A stretch of DNA of 7,981 nt, from assembly GCA_007116295.1 (NCBI GenBank), contig SKIS01000026.1, positions 1 through 7,981 on the forward strand, written 5' to 3'. Below, one piece after another: positions 1 through 5,412 of this stretch. Origin of the DNA: Candidatus Woesearchaeota archaeon (GTDB lineage Archaea; Nanobdellota; Nanobdellia; Woesearchaeales; 21-14-0-10-32-9). Each line of letters begins with the position of its first letter. The first letter of the stretch is position 1. The notes under the pieces were generated by a model. That model ran no database searches and was not told the DNA's origin. It saw nothing but the letters and a program-made list of their open reading frames with translations. The translations under genes and the position numbers were made by a program.

Positions 1-2
1 AA

Positions 3-131
3 AAAATAAAAGATCAGGCGTTTGATAAATCAAATATTCATATAAGACAAAAAACCTACACGCCCAATTTTAAAGATATAAAAGTTATAAGTACGATACT
101 TCTTGTTCCAAAGAAAAACACAAGGATTTAA
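3..131 (+). CDS. C-terminal end of an unidentified protein (partial)
   Basis: An open frame enters from the left edge and ends at TAA 129-131, three bases before the truD start codon. The last 42 residues are visible. They are basic, with many Lys and Arg, and end in a hydrophobic strand-like stretch (VISTILLV) followed by a short basic tail (PKKNTRI). I do not recognise the family. The tail does not resemble peptidyl-tRNA hydrolase 2, which I considered because it can neighbour truD in archaea. The other two forward frames are closed by stops at once (TAA at 7-9, TGA at 23-25), and the tight spacing to truD fits an operon. Coding status is therefore probable, but the function is unknown. Confidence 0.55.
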   Translation, partial: KIKDQAFDKSNIHIRQKTYTPNFKDIKVISTILLVPKKNTRI

Positions 132-134
132 ATT

Positions 135-1076
135 ATGATATTAAAGCAATTACCAGAAGACTTCATAGTAAAAGAAATACCCATTTACAAATTTGAAAAA
201 GGAAACATACCAATATTTTTACTAGAAAAAACTAATTATCCTACAGAAAAAGCTATACAGACAATAGCCAAAGCACTAAATATTCCAAGAAAAAACATAA
301 GCTATGCTGGCTTGAAAGATAAAAGAGCTATAACAACCCAATATATTTCTATAAAGGACAAACCAAGCAGGCCAGAAAAGCTCAAACTTTCAGATATAAA
401 ATTAACTCATATAGGATACTTGAACAAACCATTAAGTCTGGGCGAGTTAGAAGGAAACGAGTTTCAAATAACAGTTAGAAATCTTCCAAACAAAAAGTTT
501 TCTCACATTGAACTAGTTCCTAATTATTATGATGAACAAAGATTCTCTGAGAATAATCTAGAGATAGGTTTAGCTATAATAAAAAAAGACTATGAAAAAG
601 CTTGTGAAATCTTAAAACAAGACGATGACAAAACTCAGTTGAAACAATGGCTCGACAAACATCCAAGCGATTTTGTTAATGCTTTGAAAACCATTCCTAT
701 TAAAATACTCCAAATATATCCTAGAAGCTTTCAAAGCCACTTGTTCAACTTATTAGTGGATAGATGTATAGAAAAAGGATTAAAAAATCAAGAAATACCA
801 ATACCTGGCTTTGCAAGCGAGTATTGTGATGTTATAAGACCTTTGGTTGAAGAGTTGTTAGAAAAATATGAGATATCATCAAGAGATTTTATATTAAGAG
901 ACTTTCCAAGAATAAGTCTTGAAGGCGCAAAAAGAAGTATATATGTAAAGCCCCAAGGCCTAAGCGTAAAATTTGAAAAAGATGAACTAAATGAAGGCTA
1001 TAAAGCAATAGTAAACTTTAAATTAGCCAAAGGTGCCTACGCTACTAACGTAGTAAAACACTTATTTAAAAAATGA
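135..1076 (+). CDS. truD: tRNA pseudouridine synthase TruD family
   Basis: This is a TruD-family pseudouridine synthase, which isomerises uridine in tRNA; in E. coli the target is U13, and archaeal and eukaryotic members (Pus7-like) also act on other sites. The family landmarks appear in order. The N-terminal LPEDFIVKEIP is at about 6-16. The catalytic-Asp motif YAGLKDKRAITTQ is at 57-69, with D62 as the predicted nucleophile. NYYDEQRF is at 130-137, FQSHLFN at 199-205, EGAKRSIYVKP at 263-273 and LAKGAYATNVVKHL at 297-310. At 313 aa it is shorter than E. coli TruD (about 350) and than typical archaeal homologues (about 400 or more), so the variable TRUD insertion is probably reduced. The ATG at 135 follows the upstream stop by three bases, with AGG about 9 nt before it. 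Its TGA overlaps the next ATG, implying translational coupling. Family assignment is strong; the exact target position is not visible. Confidence 0.95.
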   Translation: MILKQLPEDFIVKEIPIYKFEKGNIPIFLLEKTNYPTEKAIQTIAKALNIPRKNISYAGLKDKRAITTQYISIKDKPSRPEKLKLSDIKLTHIGYLNKPLSLGELEGNEFQITVRNLPNKKFSHIELVPNYYDEQRFSENNLEIGLAIIKKDYEKACEILKQDDDKTQLKQWLDKHPSDFVNALKTIPIKILQIYPRSFQSHLFNLLVDRCIEKGLKNQEIPIPGFASEYCDVIRPLVEELLEKYEISSRDFILRDFPRISLEGAKRSIYVKPQGLSVKFEKDELNEGYKAIVNFKLAKGAYATNVVKHLFKK

Positions 1077-1558
1077 AATATGAAGAATTTAAGAAGGAAT
1101 ATGAAAAAGCAAGAAAACAACACTCTTTACCCTCAATAGATGAGCTTAATAATGAGTTCAACTTGCAGTTTAGCATAAATAAACTAGACGAGATGCCTCT
1201 CAAACTAGCGGACTTCATAATAGGCCAACAACTAGATTTTTTTGGAGGATACTTAAATTGGACTTATAGTTTAATATATGGAAGTCCACAAAGCGGGATC
1301 GTCAATAAAGAAGCGTCTTTTCTGAATGAAAAAGAAAAAAAGCAACTGGTAAAAACAATGTATAAAATAACTGCTATTACTCGCCTTTCTCCAAGTATAT
1401 ACTTAGAAGAAAGCGAAAAAAAATATGAGTGGATAACTAAGTTATTGAAACAGTGGTTAGAATTAAAGCCTCAATTACTCTCTTTATCCCAAAAAATTAG
1501 AACTAACTGGGAAACAACACACGTAGAGTACGATCCAGAAAAAGAATTTTTTGGATAA
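1073..1558 (+). CDS. Conserved-looking hypothetical protein, 161 aa, helical
   Basis: I do not recognise this protein. It starts at an ATG inside an ATGA overlap with the truD stop codon, so it is almost certainly translated and coupled to truD. It is soluble, with no signal peptide or membrane segment. Residues 1-18 are a charged amphipathic helix rich in Lys and Glu. A conserved-looking SLPSIDELNNEF segment lies at about 18-29. A more hydrophobic aromatic-rich centre (FIIGQQLDFFGGYLNWTYSLIYG) lies at about 48-70, followed by further amphipathic helices to about 150 containing several Trp residues. No catalytic motif, Cys cluster or nucleotide-binding loop is visible. The truD linkage makes an RNA- or translation-related role conceivable, but that is only inference. 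The stop codon TAA 1556-1558 lies inside the A6 run that acts as the T6 terminator of the facing tRNA gene. Confidence 0.8.
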   Translation: MKYEEFKKEYEKARKQHSLPSIDELNNEFNLQFSINKLDEMPLKLADFIIGQQLDFFGGYLNWTYSLIYGSPQSGIVNKEASFLNEKEKKQLVKTMYKITAITRLSPSIYLEESEKKYEWITKLLKQWLELKPQLLSLSQKIRTNWETTHVEYDPEKEFFG

Positions 1559-1562
1559 AAAA
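1557..1562 (-). terminator. T6 terminator of the tRNA-Phe gene
   Basis: One base after the mature 3' end region of the tRNA (read on the minus strand), the sequence is CTTTTTTATCC. A run of six T in the non-template strand is the usual archaeal termination signal for tRNA genes. The run overlaps the TAA stop codon of the convergent 161-aa gene, so the two genes have no spacer between them. Confidence 0.6.
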
Positions 1563-1563
1563 G

Positions 1564-1635
1564 TGGGTTCTCTGGGATTTGAACCCAGGACCTTACCGGC
1601 TTCAGCGGTACGCTCTCCCACTGAGCTAAGAACCC
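1564..1635 (-). tRNA. tRNA-Phe (anticodon GAA)
   Basis: A complete 72-nt cloverleaf reads on the minus strand. The acceptor stem GGGTTCT pairs with AGAACCC over 7 bp. Positions 8-9 are TA. The D stem GCTC/GAGC has loop AGTGGGA, which contains the conserved GG. The anticodon stem TACCG/CGGTA carries the loop CTGAAGC, giving anticodon GAA for Phe. The variable loop is AGGTC. The T stem CTGGG/CCCAG has the loop TTCAAAT. The discriminator is A73, as expected for Phe. All stems are fully Watson-Crick, and there is no intron. CCA is not encoded (CTT follows), so it must be added by the CCA enzyme. The gene lies downstream of and parallel to the OB-fold gene, and converges on the truD operon. Confidence 0.97.
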
Positions 1636-1660
1636 GTTTATCCTTAGCAACCGATAAGTC

Positions 1661-1668
1661 TTTAAAAA
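1661..1668 (-). promoter_or_regulatory. Candidate TATA box of tRNA-Phe
   Basis: On the minus strand, TTTTTAAA is centred about 29 bp before the mature tRNA 5' end. This would place transcription start within a few bases of position 1637. It begins eight bases past the stop codon of the OB-fold gene, so the tRNA could have its own promoter, be transcribed by read-through, or both. The match to the archaeal TATA consensus is moderate. Confidence 0.35.
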
Positions 1669-1675
1669 TGTTTTT

Positions 1676-1963
1676 CTATTCTATTTTCAATATCTCTCCT
1701 TTTTTTCCAGCACTAAGTTGTTTATACCCTCTGAAAAGCTTTACATATCCATTCTTTACTTCTATTTCGTCTCCAACTTTATACTTTTCAGTATCTTCAT
1801 TCCATAAAGTAAGCTCTATTTTCCCTGTTTCATCCTCTAGAACTGCTACTGCTATTTTTCCTTCTCCTCCCATTCTAGAAAAAGTCTTCGTTGGTGTTTT
1901 TTCAATAATCTTCCCTTTAACATTCACTTTCTTTGTATTATTTTTCAAATTTTTTATTTCCAT
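1676..1963 (-). CDS. Single OB-fold ssDNA-binding protein (RPA/SOSS-B/SsoSSB type)
   Basis: This is a 95-aa single OB-fold protein of the archaeal SSB class related to Sulfolobus SSB and human SOSS-B/hSSB1. It probably binds single-stranded DNA during replication and repair. The strand pattern is clear: VNVKGKIIEK at 13-22, then KIAVAVLEDETGKIELTLWNE at about 36-56, VGDEIEVKNGYVKLFRG at 63-79 and LSAGKKGEILKIE to the end. From recalled family sequences, the aromatics W54, Y73 and F77 align with the DNA-stacking residues W56, W75 and F79 of SsoSSB (Tyr replacing the second Trp). It ends right after the OB fold and lacks the Gly/Arg-rich or acidic C-terminal tail that recruits partners in other SSBs. 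A role as an RNA-binding or tRNA-associated OB protein is an alternative, given the adjacent tRNA gene. The start ATG lies about 28 bp from the shared TATA box, so the mRNA is probably leaderless. Confidence 0.85.
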   Translation of the reverse strand: MEIKNLKNNTKKVNVKGKIIEKTPTKTFSRMGGEGKIAVAVLEDETGKIELTLWNEDTEKYKVGDEIEVKNGYVKLFRGYKQLSAGKKGEILKIE

Positions 1964-1984
1964 CCTACCTGTATAATGGTGAGA

Positions 1985-2000
1985 AAGTTATATAAAACTT
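1985..2000. promoter_or_regulatory. Shared divergent TATA box
   Basis: The palindrome TTATATAA at 1988-1995 sits inside a larger inverted repeat, AAGTT (1985-1989) and AACTT (1996-2000). It lies almost exactly midway between two divergent start codons: about 28 bp to the epimerase ATG at 2019 and about 29 bp to the OB-fold ATG at 1963. These are the distances expected when archaeal transcription begins at or next to the start codon. A purine-rich GAGAAAG precedes it on the plus strand, acceptable as a BRE. No other equally good TATA box lies at the right distance for either gene. Confidence 0.65.
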
Positions 2001-2018
2001 ACTAGTATATTTTTCTTT

Positions 2019-2630
2019 ATGAAGCTTATACCTACTATTTTAAGTCATAGCAAAGAAGAATTCTACAAAAAGTATGACGAATTAGTTTATTTTTGTGAAG
2101 AAATCCAGATAGACTTTATGGATGGAAAGTTTGTGAATCAAATATCTGTTCAACTCAAAGATATACCTTTACTAGATAAAAGTCTGACGTTTGAAGCGCA
2201 TTTAATGACTCTGAATCCGGAGGAGTACATAAATGAACTAGCTCAAAAAGGCTTTAAAAGAGTATTTTTTCACTTTGAAGCGTGCGAAAACCATTTAGAA
2301 GTTGCCAAGAAAATAAAAGAAAAAGGCATGAGTCCGGGCCTCGCTATTAACCCACAGACATCTTTAGAAAAAATAAGGGACTTATTAGAAGGATTTGATA
2401 GGATTTTGATTATGGGTGTAAATCCTGGAAAAGAAAATCAAGATTTTATAGTTTCTACTAAAGAAAAAATTGGTTATTTAAAAAATAAGATATTTGTTCA
2501 AGTTGATGGGGGAATAAATCCAGAAACTTTAAAATATGTAAAGAACGCTGATGCAATAAATATTGGCTCTTTTATAACAGGTGCAAATAATCCTCTAAAA
2601 GCCTTTGAAGAAATGGAAAAATTACTATGA
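2019..2630 (+). CDS. rpe: Ribulose-phosphate 3-epimerase family protein
   Basis: This TIM-barrel protein is predicted to interconvert ribulose-5-phosphate and xylulose-5-phosphate, a cytosolic step of the non-oxidative pentose phosphate pathway. Family motifs run in order: IPTILS at 4-9 (usually PSILS), IDFMDGKFV at 31-39, EAHLM at 59-63, ILIMGVNPG at 129-137, VDGGINPET at 162-170 and the phosphate-loop-like NIGSFITG at 181-188. The two catalytic Asp positions are present (D32 and D163), as is metal ligand H61. The usual ligand His two residues before the first Asp (HxDxMDG) is Gln here (Q30), and the phosphate loop NPGFGGQ reads NPGKENQ. The protein is 203 aa, slightly shorter than the usual 220 or so. 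The transketolase pair directly downstream, overlapping by ATGA, strongly supports a pentose-phosphate role. No Shine-Dalgarno is present, and the TATA spacing implies leaderless translation. An altered metal preference or related sugar-phosphate substrate is possible. Confidence 0.85.
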   Translation: MKLIPTILSHSKEEFYKKYDELVYFCEEIQIDFMDGKFVNQISVQLKDIPLLDKSLTFEAHLMTLNPEEYINELAQKGFKRVFFHFEACENHLEVAKKIKEKGMSPGLAINPQTSLEKIRDLLEGFDRILIMGVNPGKENQDFIVSTKEKIGYLKNKIFVQVDGGINPETLKYVKNADAINIGSFITGANNPLKAFEEMEKLL

Positions 2631-3415
2631 ATACAAACAATTTAAGAAAGGAAATTCTTGTAATGATACATCAAGCAAATAGCGGTCATCCTGGGGGCTC
2701 CTTAGGGATGGTCGATATAATAGCGTATTTATATTCTGATTTTTTAAATGTAGATCCTAAAAATCCTGATGATCCTAAAAGAGATTACTTAGTTTTAAGC
2801 AATGGTCATATATGTCCTGCTCTATATGCGGTTTTAGCTCAAAAAGGATTCTTTGATAAAAAAGAACTTGGAACCTTAAGAAAACTAGGAAGCAACCTCC
2901 AAGGACACCCTCATAGAACAGCTATTAAAGGAATAGAAACTACTAGTGGTCCTTTAGGAAGTGGACTAAGCCAAGCAAGTGGAATGGCTTTAGGACTCAA
3001 AAGAGATAGTAAACCAAACAAAGTAGTAGTTTTAACTAGTGATGGGGAGCACCAAGAAGGAAATCATTGGGAAGGAGTCATGTTTGCAGCAAAGTATGGT
3101 TTAGATAATTTAATACAAATAGTTGATAGAAACAAAATTCAGATAGATGGGAAAACAGAAGAAATAATGCCTTTAGATTCTTTGAAAAAAAAATATGTTG
3201 CTTTCAATTGGCATGTTCAAGAAATAAATGGACACAGCACTTGGCAAATAAAAAAGGCTTTAAAAAAAGCAGTAAAAGCAAAGGGTAAACCTTGTGTCAT
3301 AATAGCAAAAACTATTCCTGGCAGAGGAGTTAGTTTTATGGAAAACAACTATGAGTGGCATGGAAAAGCACCAAATAAAGAAGAACTAGAAAAAGCTTTT
3401 GAGGAATTAAAATGA
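2627..3415 (+). CDS. tktA: Transketolase, N-terminal (TPP-binding) subunit
   Basis: This is the thiamine-diphosphate-binding half of a split transketolase, which moves two-carbon units between sugar phosphates together with the subunit encoded next. Visible motifs are SGHPGGSLGM at 19-28 (H21), the SNGH site ending at H61, LQGHPH at 91-96, TSGPLGSGLS at 106-115 and the TPP/Mg motif SDGEHQEG at 138-145 with D139. The paired Asn is N169 in VDRNKIQIDG (167-174), and the WHGKAP site has H245. The first Gly of the classic GDGE is Ser. At 262 aa it has the expected length of archaeal and bacterial split N-subunits, with a slightly short N-terminus. ATGA overlaps at both ends (2627-2630 with rpe, 3412-3415 with the C-subunit) indicate coupled translation and stoichiometric assembly of the heteromer. 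Confidence 0.95.
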   Translation: MNTNNLRKEILVMIHQANSGHPGGSLGMVDIIAYLYSDFLNVDPKNPDDPKRDYLVLSNGHICPALYAVLAQKGFFDKKELGTLRKLGSNLQGHPHRTAIKGIETTSGPLGSGLSQASGMALGLKRDSKPNKVVVLTSDGEHQEGNHWEGVMFAAKYGLDNLIQIVDRNKIQIDGKTEEIMPLDSLKKKYVAFNWHVQEINGHSTWQIKKALKKAVKAKGKPCVIIAKTIPGRGVSFMENNYEWHGKAPNKEELEKAFEELK

Positions 3416-4785
3416 AAAGAGGCTTAAACACAGACAAATTATTGGTTTTTAGAGAAGGAAAAGAAGTAGTTATTTCTAAAGAAAAGTTTCTTGAAGAAAA
3501 GAAAGTTGAAGGTATAATAAGAATTCATAAAGATGAATTCAAGTATTATGAACAAAATGAAGAAATACTACATTTCAACTTACAATATTCAAATCACAAG
3601 CCTCAAAACACTTACTTAATCATGAAAATATTAAGAAGAGGAAGTTTTGATGGAAAAACAGAAGAGCTACCTTTACTAGAAGAAAGCTCTGCTATAAAAT
3701 TCGACTGTATTTATGCAAAAGAAAGAGTGCCTTATGATAAGGTAGAACTTGAAAACACTCCTTTTACTTCGATTGAACAACTTAAGAAAACTATGATTAA
3801 AAGATATTCAAAAAGTATGCCCATGCTAAAACCTGAGGAAATAATTGATATGAAAATAGCAATGACTTTGCTTCAGAAAAAGGTTAAAAAAGCAACCCGA
3901 CAAGGATTTGGACAAGGCCTTCTAGAGCTTGATGATAAAAATGTTTATGTTGTGACCGCGGATTTGGGAGGTAGTACAAATGTTGACGCTTTTAAAAAGA
4001 AGTATCCTGAAAGGTTTGTTCAAGTAGGAGTCGCAGAGCAAAACTTGGTAACAGTAGGATCAGGATTAGCGCATGTAGGAAAAATTCCTTTTGTCACAAG
4101 CTTTGCAGCTTTCAGCCCTGGAAGGAACTGGGAGCAAATAAGAACAACGATTTGTTATAATGACAGACCTGTAAAGATTTGCAGCACTCATAGCGGACTA
4201 GGAGTGGGGGAAGATGGTGCAACTCATCAAATGCTAGAAGATTTAGCTTTAATGAGGGCTTTGCCTAACATGATAGTTATTCAACCAGCAGATTACTTTG
4301 AAGCTAAAAAGGCAGTAAAACAAGTCGCTAAAGTAAATAGTCCTGTTTACCTTAGATTAAACAGGCAAAAAGTCGAAAGTATACCACAAAAAAGTTTTGA
4401 AATAGGCAAAGCTAACATACTAAAGGAAGGCAGTGATATAACTTTGATAGCTATAGGTCCTATGGTTGGGGAAGCTCTAAAAGCAGCTCAGCTATCTCAG
4501 AAAAGCGTGGAAGTAATAAATTGCCATACAATAAAACCTCTAGATGAAAAAACCATTCTAAAAAGCATAGAAAAAACAGGAAAAGTAATAACTATTGAAG
4601 ACCATCAGATAACGGGAGGATTAGGAGGGGCTATAGCAGAATTATTAGCTCAAAAAAATCCTAAAAAAATGGTTATTATGGGGGTCAAAGACAAATTTGG
4701 AGAAAGCGGCTCTCATCAGGAGCTCTACGAAAAGCATGGCTTAACATACAAAGAAATTTTAAAACAAATAAAAAAATTAGTTTAA
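3412..4785 (+). CDS. tktB: Transketolase C-terminal subunit with unusual N-terminal extension
   Basis: This is the partner of the N-subunit, contributing the pyrimidine-binding and C-terminal domains of transketolase. Canonical sequence begins near residue 160 (KATRQGFGQGLLEL). It continues with VTADLGGSTN (181-190), the catalytic Glu motif GVAEQN (E209), FAAFSPGRNWEQIR (231-244), STHSGLGVGEDGATHQ (258-273) and IQPAD (290-294). The C-terminal domain shows TIEDHQITGGLGGAIAE at 394-410. Split C-subunits are normally about 310 aa; this one is 457. The extra residues, about 1-146, look like a mixed alpha/beta domain (for example VEGIIRIHK, EEILHFNLQY, NTYLIMKILRRG) that I do not recognise. An internal ATG at 3850 would give a standard-length subunit, but the long frame is continuous and starts in an ATGA overlap with tktA, so the extension is probably real. 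The 3' end overlaps the convergent gene by 9 nt. Confidence 0.93.
   Translation: MKRGLNTDKLLVFREGKEVVISKEKFLEEKKVEGIIRIHKDEFKYYEQNEEILHFNLQYSNHKPQNTYLIMKILRRGSFDGKTEELPLLEESSAIKFDCIYAKERVPYDKVELENTPFTSIEQLKKTMIKRYSKSMPMLKPEEIIDMKIAMTLLQKKVKKATRQGFGQGLLELDDKNVYVVTADLGGSTNVDAFKKKYPERFVQVGVAEQNLVTVGSGLAHVGKIPFVTSFAAFSPGRNWEQIRTTICYNDRPVKICSTHSGLGVGEDGATHQMLEDLALMRALPNMIVIQPADYFEAKKAVKQVAKVNSPVYLRLNRQKVESIPQKSFEIGKANILKEGSDITLIAIGPMVGEALKAAQLSQKSVEVINCHTIKPLDEKTILKSIEKTGKVITIEDHQITGGLGGAIAELLAQKNPKKMVIMGVKDKFGESGSHQELYEKHGLTYKEILKQIKKLV
4751..4776 (-). terminator. T-rich terminator of the minus-strand surface operon
   Basis: Read on the minus strand, the TAA stop of the last operon gene is followed immediately by seven T and then further T-rich clusters (TTTGTTTT, AAATTTC). 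No hairpin is visible. Oligo-T runs are the usual archaeal termination signal. The element lies inside the coding end of the convergent transketolase gene. Confidence 0.4.
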
Positions 4786-5412
4786 GTATAGTTCTATAGT
4801 TTCTTTTTCTTGGAAACCCTCTAATACATATTCATAATTAATTATTATTGAAGGTAACTCTTCTACTTCATAAAAATCATAGAAATAATTTATTTGAGGT
4901 GTAAAGCCAAAGTCCATAGCGATAACTATCAAGTTATGTTCTTCAACTAATTTATCTAACTCTGCTCCTTGTCTATTAGCTTCTTCTGGTTTGGAAGCAT
5001 CAAAGAAAAACAAAGCTACATTTTCCTCGCTTTCACACTCCGCCATCATTTTCTTAAGCTCTGAGTAAAAAAGCACTTGATTAATATTATGTCTTTGTTT
5101 CAAAAAGGTATAACTTGGAGTATCAATTCTGCCTTCCAGTTCTAACTCTTCTAATTTAGCACCGCTTTCACCTATTTGCTTGCCTATAAACTCCAAATAG
5201 TTGAAATCACACAAGTCTTCACCAAAGTTCCTTGCAAAGTTAATTCTTTCTTGTATGCTTCTTAGCTCTAGGTTAACTGTTTCTATTTTTATTTGTAAAT
5301 CACTGATAGTGCTTTCACTAAAACTCCAACCCGCAAAATACCCTAGTAAAAACATTAGGACTAAGCTAGTTAAAAAAATCGTTTTATATCTTTTCTTAAT
5401 GTATTTTTTCAT
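4777..5412 (-). CDS. Membrane-anchored thioredoxin-like protein lacking CxxC
   Basis: I place the start at the ATG at 5412, which forms an ATGA overlap with the glycosyltransferase stop and yields 211 aa; an in-frame ATG at 5427 would add five residues. The N-terminus is strongly basic (KKYIKKRYK) and is followed by a membrane segment at about 11-29, predicting a cytoplasmic N-terminus and an extracytoplasmic body. A coiled-coil stretch follows at about 35-60, then a helical linker with C68 and C126. The C-terminal 80 or so residues look like a thioredoxin fold: strand NVALFFFDAS at about 131-140, helix, strand NLIVIAMDFG, then FYDFYEVEELPSIIIN, where LPS matches the cis-Pro loop. The redox motif is replaced by ASKPEEAN, so disulfide exchange is unlikely. 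It has the same architecture as the 224-aa protein at the other end of the operon, suggesting paralogy. Function is unknown; a partner of the adjacent glycosyltransferase is inferred. Confidence 0.8.
   Translation of the reverse strand: MKKYIKKRYKTIFLTSLVLMFLLGYFAGWSFSESTISDLQIKIETVNLELRSIQERINFARNFGEDLCDFNYLEFIGKQIGESGAKLEELELEGRIDTPSYTFLKQRHNINQVLFYSELKKMMAECESEENVALFFFDASKPEEANRQGAELDKLVEEHNLIVIAMDFGFTPQINYFYDFYEVEELPSIIINYEYVLEGFQEKETIELYLN
4799..4813 (+). terminator. Candidate T-rich terminator after the transketolase operon
   Basis: About 14 nt past the tktB stop the plus strand reads AGTTTCTTTTTCTTG, pyrimidine-rich with a T5 core and no hairpin. It is the first T-rich tract after the stop and lies within the convergent gene. 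This is weak support, based only on the archaeal oligo-T rule. Confidence 0.3.

Noticed and set aside
1551..1976. Plus-strand open frame of 141 aa
   Set aside because: It runs antisense through the tRNA-Phe gene (its start gives the familiar spurious tRNA-derived GFEPRTLPASAVRSPTELRT) and antisense to the whole OB-fold gene, which has clear family motifs.
4777..5412. Active thioredoxin or disulfide isomerase
   Set aside because: The domain shape and cis-Pro-like LPS fit, but the CxxC position reads ASKPEEAN, and the two cysteines present lie outside the fold's active-site loop.
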